Shown: positions 1-9,326, counted from the first letter of the stretch. The stretch is DNA of 64,000 nt from Desulfurococcales archaeon (GCA_009904015.1 WYEQ01000002.1:62001-126000), one strand, 5' to 3'. The notes: generated from the sequence alone by a model not told the origin. Numbers and translations: made by a program.

Positions 1-1
1 C

Positions 2-172
2 AACCAAGTCGAAGAACTGCTAGAAACCACAGAGTTTGAGTCAGAACTCTACGTGTCAACACTAGTGAGAAACAAACCAGGCACGCCAGAGATTCTTGAG
101 GAACCCATCATAGGCCTTCACGATGATGCCGGCTTCATCCTCATTTTGGCACACAAATCCCTGTCGAGCTAG
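2..172 (+). CDS. C-terminal end of an unknown protein (cut by window edge)
   Basis: An open frame runs from the left edge to a TAG at 170-172, giving about 56 residues without a start codon in the window. The peptide is acidic at first (several Glu) and ends with a hydrophobic stretch around GFILILAH. I do not recognise the family. The reading frame is free of stops and has codon use like the neighbouring genes, which is the only evidence that it is a real partial gene. It lies upstream of the leftward tRNA-Gly gene. Confidence 0.4.
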   Translation, partial: NQVEELLETTEFESELYVSTLVRNKPGTPEILEEPIIGLHDDAGFILILAHKSLSS

Positions 173-400
173 TCTTGGGTCTATCTATACCCTTGTGGCG
201 TTTAGTTACCTTAGATAACTACATGTAGAAATGCTTGAACGTTCAACCTAGTATTGAGTGGCGATGTACATAGGCTTCTCCCCAGTGACGCCCGCCTTAA
301 TGAGCTCCAACATTAATCTAAATGTGACGGAAATTAGCGTTTCGATTTCTATAACCGTTTATATTTCCCACGTGAAATAGTGAACCCTCAGTAGTTGGAT

Positions 401-479
401 TGGTGCGGCGGCCGGGATTCGAACCCGGGATTTCCGGCGTGGCAGGCCGGCGTCCTAATCCAGGCTAGACGACCGCCGC
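401..479 (-). tRNA. tRNA-Gly (anticodon GCC)
   Basis: The minus strand folds into a full cloverleaf. The acceptor stem pairs 473-479 with 405-411. The anticodon stem CCGGC/GCCGG encloses the loop CTGCCAC with anticodon GCC. The T-arm carries the GTTCGAAT consensus. The discriminator is A and CCA is encoded in the genome (401-403). No intron is seen. The gene is divergent from hypF and its 5' end is only about 115 bp from that gene, so the two share one AT-rich promoter region. Confidence 0.95.
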
Positions 480-593
480 TCCACTATTTTTTGGTTTATG
501 TATTGATTAATAAGGGTTTTGTGCTTTATGCGTTATTGTTTTTTTCTTTTAAGAGCATATTTACTGTTGTCTGTTGACCGGTGGCTGGAGAGA

Positions 594-2855
594 TTGACTG
601 GCTGCTCGAGGATTCTTGTGAGGGGCCTTGTCCAGGGAGTTGGATTCAGGCCTTTCGTCTACAGGTTAGCGGTGAGCCTTGGAGCAAGGGGCTTCGTGAG
701 GAACATCTCGGGCAGCAGCGTTGAGATTTGGGTGGAGGGCATCGATGCGGGGCTTTTCGTTGAGGAGCTTCACAGGAAGAAGCCGTGGGCAGCCATAATC
801 AACGATGTTGATGTTGAGAGTGTTGAGTGCAGGGGGTACTCATCCTTCTTCATCGAGAAAAGCGCGGAGACCTACCACGGCCCAAGCATGATTCCACCAG
901 ACATAGCGATATGCGATGACTGCTTAAGGGAGATCGAGGACCCCCGCGACAGGAGGTACAGGTACCCGTTCAACAGCTGCGTTAAATGTGGGCCAAGGTA
1001 CAGCATGATGTACTCGCCTCTCTATGACAGGGAGAACACCAGCATGAGGGATTTCCCGCTGTGCTCGAACTGCTTATCCGAGTACGGGGACCCAGCCAAC
1101 GAGAGGAGGTTCCACGCACAGGGCATAAGCTGCCCGACCTGCGGGCCGAGGCTCTGGCTCGCTGATGAAAAGGGAGAAGCACTGGATACCGAGGACCCGA
1201 TAAGAACAGCCGCCCGGCTGGTCAGGGAGGGATACATCGTCGCTGTCAAGGGGATCGGGGGCTTCCACATAGCCGCTGACCCGTTCAGCGATGACGTTGT
1301 CCTAAGGCTAAGGGAGAGGAAGAGGAGGCCGAGAAAGCCCTTCGCCGTCATGGCCTTCAACATCGAGTGGGCCAATAAGCTAGGGGTAATAGATAGTGAG
1401 GCCAGGGAGCTGCTGTTATCGCCACAGAGGCCTATAGTCCTTGTCCCCAAGAGAAGCGGTGCCATGAGCGAGCACGTAGCGCCCGGCCTCAGACACGTGG
1501 GGCTGTTCCTGCCCTACAGCGGCATTCACTACCTGCTGCTCAAGGAGCTCGGGGCATCGATAATGACGAGCGGAAACCCACATGGAGAAGCGATGGTCAC
1601 AAGCAACCATGAGGCGCTCGCCAAGCTCAGAGGCATAGCTGACTACTTCCTTCTACACAACAGGAAGATCGTTAACAGGGTTGACGACAGCGTCCTGAGA
1701 AGAACGCTGGACACATACACATTCCTCAGGAGGGGGAGGGGCTACGCGCCCATGTGGCTTGAGCTGAGGTTCAAACTCAGAATGAAGGCCGTGGCCGTTG
1801 GAGCTGACCTGCAGAGCGCCGGCGCGGTTGGTTTCGACGACAAGGTCATACTCACACAGTTCATAGGGGACGTGGATGAGCCGAGCAACTACTCCGACCT
1901 AATCAAGTATATAGAGTTCCTGGCCTCGAACTACAAGCTAGACATAGGAGAAGCAGTTATCGTTGCCGACAAGCACCCGCGATACATAAGCAGAGTGGCG
2001 GCCCAGAAGCTAAGCGAGAAGCACGGCTCAGTCATAGCCGAGGTGCAGCACCACCACGCCCACCTAGCATCAGTTCTAGCTGAGATCGAAGGGGAGGACG
2101 CCAGCGCTGTGGGAATAGCTATTGATGGCATCGGCTACGGTGATAACGGGGAGATATGGGGAGGGGAGGTGATGGAGTTCAGCTTCACGGGCTACAGGAG
2201 AACGGGGAGCCTGCGGCCAATAAAGCTGACGGGGGGCGACAGGGACGTCGTCTACCCAGCGAGGGTCGCGTACTCAATAATGCTCGACTGCATGGGCGAT
2301 GAGGCCCTGGGCAAAGCACTGCTGATAGGACTGGATAAGGCGCTTCCAGGGGGCATATTGGAGCTCGAGGTAATAGATAGGATGAGGAGGGCCGGGAGGT
2401 ACATACACGCTTCAAGCATGGGCAGAGCGCTAGACGCTGCCTCGGTTGTCCTCGGCTTCTCGGCAACCAGAACGTATGAGGGGGAGCCAGCTATGATTCT
2501 CGAGGAGAACAGCAAGGAGGGGGGAGTAAGGCTTGAGGCGGAGATAAAAGACAGCAGGGTTGATGTCCCCTCCCTTCTCTGCGAGCTTGTGGACGGCTTG
2601 CTCAGAGGATTGGATAAAGGAGAGCTGGCCTACGCCTATCAGTATGCTCTTGGCAGAGCACTCGGCCAGCTGGCCGATAGCTATGACTACAAGTACGTGG
2701 TTGTCTCCGGCGGAGCCGCAGTCAACTCAATTATAGTTAAGGGGATAAGGGATGCGCTGAAAGACAAAAAGGTAGTTCTCCCTAGATACTCGCCCCCCGG
2801 CGATGGCGGGATAGCCGTTGGCCAAGCCATTATAGGGTCGCTCAGCATGGAATAA
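594..2855 (+). CDS. hypF: HypF, carbamoyltransferase for [NiFe]-hydrogenase maturation
   Basis: HypF makes carbamoyl-adenylate from carbamoyl phosphate and passes the carbamoyl group to HypE, the first step of cyanide ligand synthesis for [NiFe]-hydrogenase. The protein has the usual order of parts: N-terminal acylphosphatase domain (VRGLVQGVGFRPF), a zinc-binding region with four CxxC pairs (CDDC, CVKC, CSNC, CPTC), a YrdC-like domain (VAVKGIGGFH), and a Kae1-like C-terminal domain with the HHHAH metal motif. The frame is open back to a TTG at 519, but I place the start at TTG 594: the acylphosphatase motif then begins about six residues in, as in the family, and a GGAG lies just upstream. 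Length (753 aa) is normal. hypA and a HypB-type ATPase lie 3 kb downstream; no hydrogenase subunit is in the window. Confidence 0.93.
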   Translation: MTGCSRILVRGLVQGVGFRPFVYRLAVSLGARGFVRNISGSSVEIWVEGIDAGLFVEELHRKKPWAAIINDVDVESVECRGYSSFFIEKSAETYHGPSMIPPDIAICDDCLREIEDPRDRRYRYPFNSCVKCGPRYSMMYSPLYDRENTSMRDFPLCSNCLSEYGDPANERRFHAQGISCPTCGPRLWLADEKGEALDTEDPIRTAARLVREGYIVAVKGIGGFHIAADPFSDDVVLRLRERKRRPRKPFAVMAFNIEWANKLGVIDSEARELLLSPQRPIVLVPKRSGAMSEHVAPGLRHVGLFLPYSGIHYLLLKELGASIMTSGNPHGEAMVTSNHEALAKLRGIADYFLLHNRKIVNRVDDSVLRRTLDTYTFLRRGRGYAPMWLELRFKLRMKAVAVGADLQSAGAVGFDDKVILTQFIGDVDEPSNYSDLIKYIEFLASNYKLDIGEAVIVADKHPRYISRVAAQKLSEKHGSVIAEVQHHHAHLASVLAEIEGEDASAVGIAIDGIGYGDNGEIWGGEVMEFSFTGYRRTGSLRPIKLTGGDRDVVYPARVAYSIMLDCMGDEALGKALLIGLDKALPGGILELEVIDRMRRAGRYIHASSMGRALDAASVVLGFSATRTYEGEPAMILEENSKEGGVRLEAEIKDSRVDVPSLLCELVDGLLRGLDKGELAYAYQYALGRALGQLADSYDYKYVVVSGGAAVNSIIVKGIRDALKDKKVVLPRYSPPGDGGIAVGQAIIGSLSME

Positions 2856-2890
2856 AAAGCACGCCTGGAATCTCGGAGAGCACGCGTAGC

Positions 2891-2898
2891 TTTTATAC
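2891..2898 (+). promoter_or_regulatory. TATA box of the malic enzyme-fumarase operon
   Basis: TTTTATAC lies 36 bp upstream of the TTG start at 2934. With the usual archaeal spacing of about 25 bp, transcription would begin near 2920, leaving a leader of only about 10-15 nt. Confidence 0.5.
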
Positions 2899-2933
2899 CG
2901 CTGAGCATTGTTTTTGCATACAGTGAAAGCAGC

Positions 2934-4241
2934 TTGAGAGATGTATTCTCGTTCTCCGCGGAGCTACACAGGCTTTACAGAGGAAAAATCGAGGTTATGC
3001 CGAAAGTGCCAATAACAAGCATTGAGGACTACTCGTACTGGTACACGCCAGGAGTAGCCGCTCCTAGCAGGAGAATAGCTGAGGAGGGGGAGGGATCCTC
3101 CCTTAACTACACGCTTAGGTGGAACTACGCTGCTGTCATCAGTGATGGTTCAAGGGTCCTTGGCCTAGGCGACATCGGGGCTGAGGCAGCCCTTCCGGTC
3201 ATGGAGGGGAAGGCCCTTCTCTTCAAGTACCTGGGGGGAGTGGATGCTGTGCCACTGGTAATCAATGAGAAAAGCCCCGACGCCTTCGTAAACGTTGTGA
3301 AGAGCATACAGTACTCTTTCGGGGCAATTAACCTTGAGGACATAGAGTCGCCCAAGTGCTTCTACATCCTTGAGAGGCTGCAGGAGCAACTTGACGTGCC
3401 GGTCTGGCACGATGACCAGCAGGGAACAGCGCTAGTGGTCCTCGCGGCCCTGATAAACGCGCTGAAGCTCACCGGTAAGAAGATTAGTGATAGCAAGATT
3501 ATCCTGTTCGGCGCGGGGGCAGCGAACATAGCTACTTACAGGTACCTCATAAGGGCTGGGGCTAGGCCAACCAGCATAGTTATGATTGACAGCAGAGGGG
3601 TGCTGCGCCCGGACCGAAACGACGCTGATGAGATGAGGAGGGAGAACCCCTACAAGTACAGGGTAGCAGTTGAGACAAGCCCCAGCGAAAAGACTGTTGA
3701 GGATGCATTTAGTGGAGCGGACGTAATTATTGCTGCCTCAAGGCCTGGCCCAGGGGTCATCAGGAAAGAGTGGATTAAGCTAATGAACAGCGACCCCATA
3801 GTCTTTGCCCTCGCTAACCCCGTCCCCGAGATACTTCCAGGCGAGGCCAGGGAGGCCGGGGCAAGAGTAATTGCCACGGGCAGAAGCGATTACCCAAACC
3901 AGGTTAACAATAGCCTCGGCTTCCCGGCCGTGTTCAGGGGGGTCTTGTCCGTCAGCGCTAGGAAAATGACTGACGAGATGTTCCTCGCCGCCGCGCATGC
4001 CATAGCCAGTTACACTGAGGAGACCGGGCTAAGCGAGAATAGGATAATAGCATCAATGACTGATGATGAGCTGTACGTAAGGGAGGCCCTCGCCGTAGCT
4101 GAGAAAGCAATGGAGCTAGGGCTCGCGAGGAGGAAAATTAGTAGAGGCGAGCTTGAGGATGAGATAAGACAGATGATTGAGAGGCCCAAGCGCTACATGA
4201 GGCTAGCGCTGGATAACAAGCTCATAAAGAAGCTCTACTAG
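2934..4241 (+). CDS. Malic enzyme (NAD(P)-dependent, decarboxylating)
   Basis: This enzyme converts malate to pyruvate and CO2 with reduction of NAD(P). The N-terminal malic domain has YTPGVA (residues 37-42) and GDIGAEAALPVMEGKALLF (79-97), including the Lys and acidic residues expected at the active site, and HDDQQGTA (159-166). The Rossmann domain has the dinucleotide loop GAGAAN (193-198). At 435 aa it is the short bacterial/archaeal form without a phosphotransacetylase domain. The start is TTG at 2934; the upstream GTG is followed at once by a stop. The two fumarase genes follow directly (11 bp gap), so fumarate, malate and pyruvate interconversion are probably expressed together. Confidence 0.9.
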   Translation: MRDVFSFSAELHRLYRGKIEVMPKVPITSIEDYSYWYTPGVAAPSRRIAEEGEGSSLNYTLRWNYAAVISDGSRVLGLGDIGAEAALPVMEGKALLFKYLGGVDAVPLVINEKSPDAFVNVVKSIQYSFGAINLEDIESPKCFYILERLQEQLDVPVWHDDQQGTALVVLAALINALKLTGKKISDSKIILFGAGAANIATYRYLIRAGARPTSIVMIDSRGVLRPDRNDADEMRRENPYKYRVAVETSPSEKTVEDAFSGADVIIAASRPGPGVIRKEWIKLMNSDPIVFALANPVPEILPGEAREAGARVIATGRSDYPNQVNNSLGFPAVFRGVLSVSARKMTDEMFLAAAHAIASYTEETGLSENRIIASMTDDELYVREALAVAEKAMELGLARRKISRGELEDEIRQMIERPKRYMRLALDNKLIKKLY

Positions 4242-4252
4242 AGTGCGCACAA

Positions 4253-5155
4253 ATGAATAGCGCTGGGAACGCGCTTGAGGACCTCGTTTACAGGTTTATA
4301 GCCACGGTAGCCGTGGTCTTGCCCGACGATGTTAGCAACAAGCTACTTGAGCTAGCTAGAATGGAAAACAGCCCCTACGGAAAAATAATATACAACGCGG
4401 TTCTGAGGAACAACGAGCTAGCCCGTAGCAGGAAGCTCCCGTTGTGCCAGGACACTGGGACCCCGGAGTTCCAGGTGGCTTTTGGGGAGGGCTTCAAGCA
4501 CAAGGAGGAGCTCCTCGCAGCTATTAGAAAAGCCGTTGCTAAAGCAACACTGAATGGCTTCCTGAGGCCCAACGCCGTTGACCCCGTGTACAACAAAAAC
4601 ACGGGGGATAACATGGGGAGAATCCTCCCCTGGATAGATGTGGAGCTCGTCCCGCGAAGCAGTGATGCTGTTGTTCAGCTTTACCTGGCCGGCGGGGGCT
4701 CAACGAGGGCTAGTGGCGCCGTTGTCGTGGACCCCGCTGATGGGTGGGAGGGGGTCTTCAGGTTCATCTTGGAGCTTATTGCTGAGAAAGGAATGTACAC
4801 TTGCCCTCCCCTCATGGTTCTGGGCGTGGGCGTTGGGCCCACTATTAGCATTGCTACTAGGCTTTCCAAGAAGGCCCTGCTCAGGCCTCTTGGAGCGAGA
4901 AGCCCTGACCCATGGGTATCCGAGATGGAGCTTGCTCTCGAGAAAGCAATTAACAAGCTTGGCATAGGACCCCAGGGCCTTGGTGGGGCTGGGAGCGTTG
5001 GTGAGGTTCACATAGAGTATGGGGAAAGGCATCCCGCGAGCATGGCTGTGGCCGTTACTACTTCGTGCTGGGCCTTGAGGAAGGGCCAATTAATTATAAG
5101 AAATGACTACTCCTTTGATGTAACAACGCATAGAGGGGGACTAATAGATGCGTGA
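4253..5155 (+). CDS. Class I fumarase, alpha (N-terminal) subunit
   Basis: This is the N-terminal half of the iron-sulfur class I fumarate hydratase, here a separate polypeptide of 300 aa as in archaea. The motif PLCQDTGTPEFQV carries one cluster cysteine; further conserved cysteines are in MYTCPPL and TSCWALRKG, and GLGGAGSVG is also conserved. It would work as a complex with the beta subunit, whose gene overlaps its 3' end by 8 bp. The gene is 11 bp behind the malic enzyme. A tartrate dehydratase of the same family is possible, but the malic enzyme context favours fumarase. Confidence 0.9.
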   Translation: MNSAGNALEDLVYRFIATVAVVLPDDVSNKLLELARMENSPYGKIIYNAVLRNNELARSRKLPLCQDTGTPEFQVAFGEGFKHKEELLAAIRKAVAKATLNGFLRPNAVDPVYNKNTGDNMGRILPWIDVELVPRSSDAVVQLYLAGGGSTRASGAVVVDPADGWEGVFRFILELIAEKGMYTCPPLMVLGVGVGPTISIATRLSKKALLRPLGARSPDPWVSEMELALEKAINKLGIGPQGLGGAGSVGEVHIEYGERHPASMAVAVTTSCWALRKGQLIIRNDYSFDVTTHRGGLIDA

Positions 5156-5780
5156 TGAGCTTACCATTGAGGCTCCGGTAAAGAATAGAGGCATACTGGA
5201 GAATCTGAGGACGGGCGACGTAATCTATTTGTCCGGCCTCGTAGCCACGGCGAGGGACGAGGCTTACAGAAGAATAGCCCTTATGAACGAGGAGCCGCCC
5301 CTGAGCCTTGAGGGATGGGCTATCTTCCACGCAGGTCCAATAATGAAGCGCATGAACAACAAGTGGCAGTGCCTCTCCATTGGCCCGACAACGAGCATCA
5401 GGCTAGAGAGCTACAGCCCAAGCTTCATTGAGAGGACGGGTGTAAGCATAATTATAGGTAAGGGGGGAATGGGAAGAGGCACCGCTGAGGCATGTAGAAA
5501 GCACAGGGCCATCTATGCCGTCTTCCCCGGAGGATGCGGTGTTCTGGGCGCGAGCTTCGTAAAGGAGGTTATCGATGTGAAGTGGCTTGAGCTAGGCATT
5601 CCCGAGGCGATGTGGATACTGAGGGTTGAGAGGCTTGGCCCCCTCATAGTCACGATTGATGCTACAGGAAGGAACATGGCTGAGGAGGTTAAGTCAGAAG
5701 CAAAGAGTAGAATGAATGAGGCTCTTTCCACCATTAGAGAGGGTTTGACGAAGAAGCGGATGCATGAAGAGAAGCCCTAG
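5148..5780 (+). CDS. Class I fumarase, beta (C-terminal) subunit
   Basis: This 210-aa protein matches the C-terminal half of class I fumarase. Recognisable blocks are GDVIYLSG near the N-terminus, FHAGPIMKR (about residues 60-68), GKGGMGRGT (about 105-113), and FPGGCGVL near residue 130. It overlaps the alpha gene by 8 bp, so the two are translationally coupled. Its stop overlaps the 3' end of the convergent HypB-like gene by 4 bp. Confidence 0.88.
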   Translation: MRDELTIEAPVKNRGILENLRTGDVIYLSGLVATARDEAYRRIALMNEEPPLSLEGWAIFHAGPIMKRMNNKWQCLSIGPTTSIRLESYSPSFIERTGVSIIIGKGGMGRGTAEACRKHRAIYAVFPGGCGVLGASFVKEVIDVKWLELGIPEAMWILRVERLGPLIVTIDATGRNMAEEVKSEAKSRMNEALSTIREGLTKKRMHEEKP

Positions 5781-6529
5781 AAGAAGCAGTCCTTGCCCGA
5801 GTGAACCTGCCTCCTTAGCTCCGCGTAGGCTTTTGATTGAAGCAGCTCTTCCAGGCTCACCAGTCTTTCATCAAGCCTCTCGTCCCATGGAACCCTTAGA
5901 ATACACTTAAAGCTTGCCTGCATTGATAGCTCATCCCTGCCTCTATGCTTGTTTATGACCAGTATCTTCTCGCCCTTGTGCAGGCTGTTTATGTAGTCAA
6001 GGCTCCTGGAAACATTGGCTAAAGACACCTTGAAAGGCGTAGTGACGATTACCGGCCTAGAGATGCCCGTGTGCACGCCGCTCATAAGCTTGAGGAGCCT
6101 CAGCTGCTCATCATGTATGCCCGGAGGAGTATCTATAAGCACGACATCCACGTCTCTCCAGTTAGTTATCGCGAGCAACTCCAGAACAGCGTTCACCGAG
6201 TCCTTGTCCCTGGCTGGGAGGATCCCCCCCTCAGTGAATATCACCGGTGACGAGAGCCTTATGCCATCGTGGACCAAGGGGGGCACGTAGCCCTCGTCCT
6301 CCTCTACATCGACTTTTCGGTGCTCCAGGCCGTAAAGGTAGTGGAGTGATGGGTTAGATAAGTCGGTGTCGAGAACCCCGACCCTCAACCCGAGCTCACG
6401 TAGAGCTAGGCTCAGCATGACCGTCAGTGTGGATTTCCCCACCCCGCCCTTAACGCTCATGACGGGGTATACAGCCCTCACGCTTCTCAGCTGATGTTTA
6501 GCGCTCTCCACTCTTGGGTCAAGAATCAT
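5777..6529 (-). CDS. MinD/Mrp-type ATPase, probable atypical HypB
   Basis: A P-loop ATPase of the SIMIBI class with deviant Walker A SVKGGVGKST (about residues 25-34), switch motif DTDLSNP, and LIDTPPGIHD. These are features of the MinD/Mrp family, not the classical GTPase HypB. It overlaps the hypA stop by 4 bp. In Thermococcus an Mrp/MinD-type protein is known to act as HypB by forming an ATP-dependent nickel-delivery complex with HypA. Inference: this gene does the same here. Classical HypB His-rich or CxxC metal motifs are absent. An alternative is an iron-sulfur carrier, but the hypA coupling argues for nickel insertion. Confidence 0.8.
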   Translation of the reverse strand: MILDPRVESAKHQLRSVRAVYPVMSVKGGVGKSTLTVMLSLALRELGLRVGVLDTDLSNPSLHYLYGLEHRKVDVEEDEGYVPPLVHDGIRLSSPVIFTEGGILPARDKDSVNAVLELLAITNWRDVDVVLIDTPPGIHDEQLRLLKLMSGVHTGISRPVIVTTPFKVSLANVSRSLDYINSLHKGEKILVINKHRGRDELSMQASFKCILRVPWDERLDERLVSLEELLQSKAYAELRRQVHSGKDCFF

Positions 6530-6921
6530 CTCTCCTTCTCCTCAATCACTATTCTGACTCCTCTCCCGGATAGGACATCGTATACCCTTGAGCCGCATTT
6601 AGGGCACTTAACTATAGCGTAAATGGCCTCGGGTAGGAAGTGGATAGTCTCCCTCTCCGAATCAGTTAGCCCGAGCTCATCCAGGCTCCACTCATAGCCG
6701 CAGGCAGAGCACCTGAAGCGGGCCTTCTCCCACTCAAAGACGTAATCAACTTCTCTGAGCCCCTGCTCCTCCAGATACATCTTCATGTACTCGCCCAGGA
6801 CAACCTCGTCCACGTTCTGGAGCTCCCCAAGCACAACCCTTATCCTCGCTGGTGGCCCAGAGCTTTTGACATGCTTATCAATCTCGCGCACAATCCCAAG
6901 CGCTATGACGGATTCATGCAT
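6526..6921 (-). CDS. hypA: HypA, nickel chaperone for hydrogenase maturation
   Basis: The protein begins MHE, the invariant nickel-binding start of HypA (His2, Glu3), so the ATG at 6921 is secure. The C-terminal half has a zinc loop made by CSACGYEW and CPKCGSRV. Length (131 aa) is typical. HypA delivers Ni to the large subunit of [NiFe]-hydrogenase together with its HypB partner, whose gene overlaps by 4 bp. The gene is divergent from the Lon-like protease with about 100 bp between them. Confidence 0.93.
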   Translation of the reverse strand: MHESVIALGIVREIDKHVKSSGPPARIRVVLGELQNVDEVVLGEYMKMYLEEQGLREVDYVFEWEKARFRCSACGYEWSLDELGLTDSERETIHFLPEAIYAIVKCPKCGSRVYDVLSGRGVRIVIEEKER

Positions 6922-7022
6922 GGCTCAACAACCACTAGCATTGCAGGAAAATAACGGTGTTTTCTTTATATTTATGTATAACCATTATTGAGCTTAAGAG
7001 AAAAACGCAGAGGCCGGAGCCC

Positions 7023-9044
7023 ATGCGTGACAAAGCTCTATTATCGGTTCTGTTCGCCGCGCTCCTAATCATATCAGCCCTCACCCCGCCTGCAACCGCC
7101 CAGCAACAAGTGCGTGTCTGGGGGGAGGCAGTGGTACCCGCACTAGCTGTTGCTCAGCTACCCAACGGGACAACAATTGGCACTGTTGGAGAGATAAGAG
7201 TGAGGGTCCTATATCCCGGTGAGGGCAAGGTCTACGTCAGCACAGAGCCCCTAAGCGATATAGATATGCAGGCATCAGTCAGGGCGGCGGTCATGATAGC
7301 CAGCTACTACGCCAGGGTGAACCCCCTTGACTACGACTTCCTGGTATCAATCATCACCGATTCTCCCCTGGTCGGAGGCCCCTCCGCTGGCTCAGCAATC
7401 ACCGCCGCCGTCTACTCAGCGTTGACCCACAAGCAGCTCAACGCGAGCGTTGCATCAACTGGGATGATCCTCCCCGACGGCCTGATAGGGCCTGTTGGCG
7501 GCATCCCATACAAGGTCCAGGCAGCCATTAGTAAGGGGTACACCACTGTGCTGATACCTGTGGGGCAGTCATTATACAGCGAGACGAAGTACCAGACAGA
7601 GACTGTTGGCTCAGTCATAGTTACAAGGCCTGTTACCGTTACGTGGAACGTCACTGACGTGGCTCTTAAGCTCGGCGGGAGAGTGGTGGAGGCATCAACA
7701 GCGGTTGACGTGCTAAGGGAGTTCACGGGCGCCTACCCCCTGAAACTGACTTACGGCTCCCCGAGCCTGAGCGATGAGGAGCTGGAGCTAACTAGAAGGG
7801 AGTACTCCTTCTACCTTGACCAATCAGCTCAGATTAGAAGCGATGTTCAATCAAGGCTAGCAAGCGTTTCTTCGAGAACCATTAGGAGCACTATTCAGAG
7901 CTGGACTCAGAGCTCGGCTGACTTCTACACAAGAGCTATTGACAACTGGAGGGGCGGCTACTACTACGCCGGCCTGTCCTTCGCGTTCGTCTCAGCCTAC
8001 CAGGCAATGATGGCGAAGTACCTCCTCGAGGCATCCTTGACGGCCAACCCCGCCGGCTACCTAAGCGGAATATACGATAACCTCACAGCAATGCTGAACA
8101 GCTACAAGGCCAGGTACAACGGGCTTATAAACACGAAAACCGGGTTCTCACTCGACAACCTATTCCTACTAGCTGAGATTCACTCTAGAATAAGGGATGC
8201 GGAGAACGTGCTCTCCTCAGCAAACCAGGCGATTGGGAATGGGGATATAGTTGATGCATCAGCTAACCTTGGCTATGCATGGGGGCGACTGAGGTCCCTG
8301 GAGTACTGGATAGGCCTTCTAAACCAGACTTTCTCAGGCATGATTACTAGTAGCCAAGTTGAGAGGCTTGCTTCATGGATTCTGAGCTACAGTTACTCGA
8401 GCGTTAGCTACGTTGATGCTCTCCAATCAAGCGTTGGTGCCAGCGCCGTTGATACATCAAGCTTCTACCAGTTGCTGGGGCTTGCCTCCTCTCTCCTCGC
8501 TGCCGGGGACTACCCTGGGGCCCTCGACCTATCCATGGATGTCCTGATGAGGTCATCCATAGCTCTACAATCACTTTTCTCCCTTAACATAACGAAAACA
8601 GTCAGTATTCTATCAGAGCACTCGAGGCTTATATTGGGGAACAGCGAATCACCGCCAATATCAGCTAGGATGTACCTGATGATGGCTGACTCCTTCGCAT
8701 CGCAAAGCGACTACGAGTCAAGCCTAAGCTACTATGAAAGGGCACTCATCATTCTGTACGCATCAACGATGACAATAGCTAGGCAGGAGGAAACAACAAC
8801 CATAACCACACAGCTTGGGAGCTCGTCAACAACTCAAACACAGCAAGGCACAACAACAACCCAGGCAACAACGCCCCAGCAAACGCAGACAAGCACAGAA
8901 ACAACGGCTCAGCAAAACGCGACATCTACTCCCACAACCGCCCAGCCAGCCTTCACCAGCACGACCAGCCTCGTAGCGCTAACGGCAATAGTAGTTATAG
9001 CGCTCATTCTATTGGCAAACATCCTGAGGAGAACAAACGAGTAG
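7023..9044 (+). CDS. Secreted, membrane-anchored Lon-like (S16) protease
   Basis: The true start is ATG 7023, giving a signal peptide (a hydrophobic stretch of about 18 residues ending near ATAQQQ). An S16 protease domain follows: the nucleophile Ser121 sits in GGPSAGSA and Lys164 in GGIPYKVQAA, 43 residues apart, the same spacing as the Lon Ser/Lys dyad. No AAA ATPase module is present. The rest is a long region of predicted helices (about 230-590), then a Thr/Gln/Ser-rich linker (about 590-640), and a C-terminal transmembrane helix with a positively charged tail (LRRTNE). The enzyme should therefore sit outside the cell, anchored by its C-terminus. Similar archaeal proteins with S16 domains exist; substrates are unknown. 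Confidence 0.82.
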   Translation: MRDKALLSVLFAALLIISALTPPATAQQQVRVWGEAVVPALAVAQLPNGTTIGTVGEIRVRVLYPGEGKVYVSTEPLSDIDMQASVRAAVMIASYYARVNPLDYDFLVSIITDSPLVGGPSAGSAITAAVYSALTHKQLNASVASTGMILPDGLIGPVGGIPYKVQAAISKGYTTVLIPVGQSLYSETKYQTETVGSVIVTRPVTVTWNVTDVALKLGGRVVEASTAVDVLREFTGAYPLKLTYGSPSLSDEELELTRREYSFYLDQSAQIRSDVQSRLASVSSRTIRSTIQSWTQSSADFYTRAIDNWRGGYYYAGLSFAFVSAYQAMMAKYLLEASLTANPAGYLSGIYDNLTAMLNSYKARYNGLINTKTGFSLDNLFLLAEIHSRIRDAENVLSSANQAIGNGDIVDASANLGYAWGRLRSLEYWIGLLNQTFSGMITSSQVERLASWILSYSYSSVSYVDALQSSVGASAVDTSSFYQLLGLASSLLAAGDYPGALDLSMDVLMRSSIALQSLFSLNITKTVSILSEHSRLILGNSESPPISARMYLMMADSFASQSDYESSLSYYERALIILYASTMTIARQEETTTITTQLGSSSTTQTQQGTTTTQATTPQQTQTSTETTAQQNATSTPTTAQPAFTSTTSLVALTAIVVIALILLANILRRTNE

Positions 9045-9090
9045 AGAGAAATCAATAAAAAACCCAACTAAACAACTAAAATAAGGAAGA

Positions 9091-9163
<73 letters not shown>

Positions 9164-9264
9164 CAAAGCATATCTGTTCTGTTTACGTTCACTTCTGAAA
9201 ACCTGTCCTTCAAAGTAAGGCTTTAAATCGTAAATAGACGCACTTAATACTTATGAAGCTTATC

Positions 9265-9283
9265 GAAACACTATTTATGTTTC
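9265..9283. promoter_or_regulatory. Inverted repeat, candidate operator upstream of the DUF134 gene
   Basis: GAAACA (9265-9270) and its complement TGTTTC (9278-9283) are separated by 7 bp, just upstream of a TATA-like stretch (9291-9300) and the DUF134 start. The same half-sites form a tight palindrome at 9672-9685 before the next gene, and both are followed by AGG. Inference: binding site for the DUF134 protein itself. Confidence 0.5.
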
Positions 9284-9326
9284 AGGTAACAAATATTATA
9301 TGTCCTACAAAAATAGGTGTTTATTG

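Noticed and set aside
173-400. Minus-strand frame near 240-360 encoding a short peptide ending in KPMYIATQY
   Set aside because: Only about 36 codons, no start, and no recognisable family; perhaps a relic, but unsupported.
1022-1465. 147-codon minus-strand frame inside hypF
   Set aside because: It is antisense to the conserved zinc and YrdC parts of hypF and has no family features.
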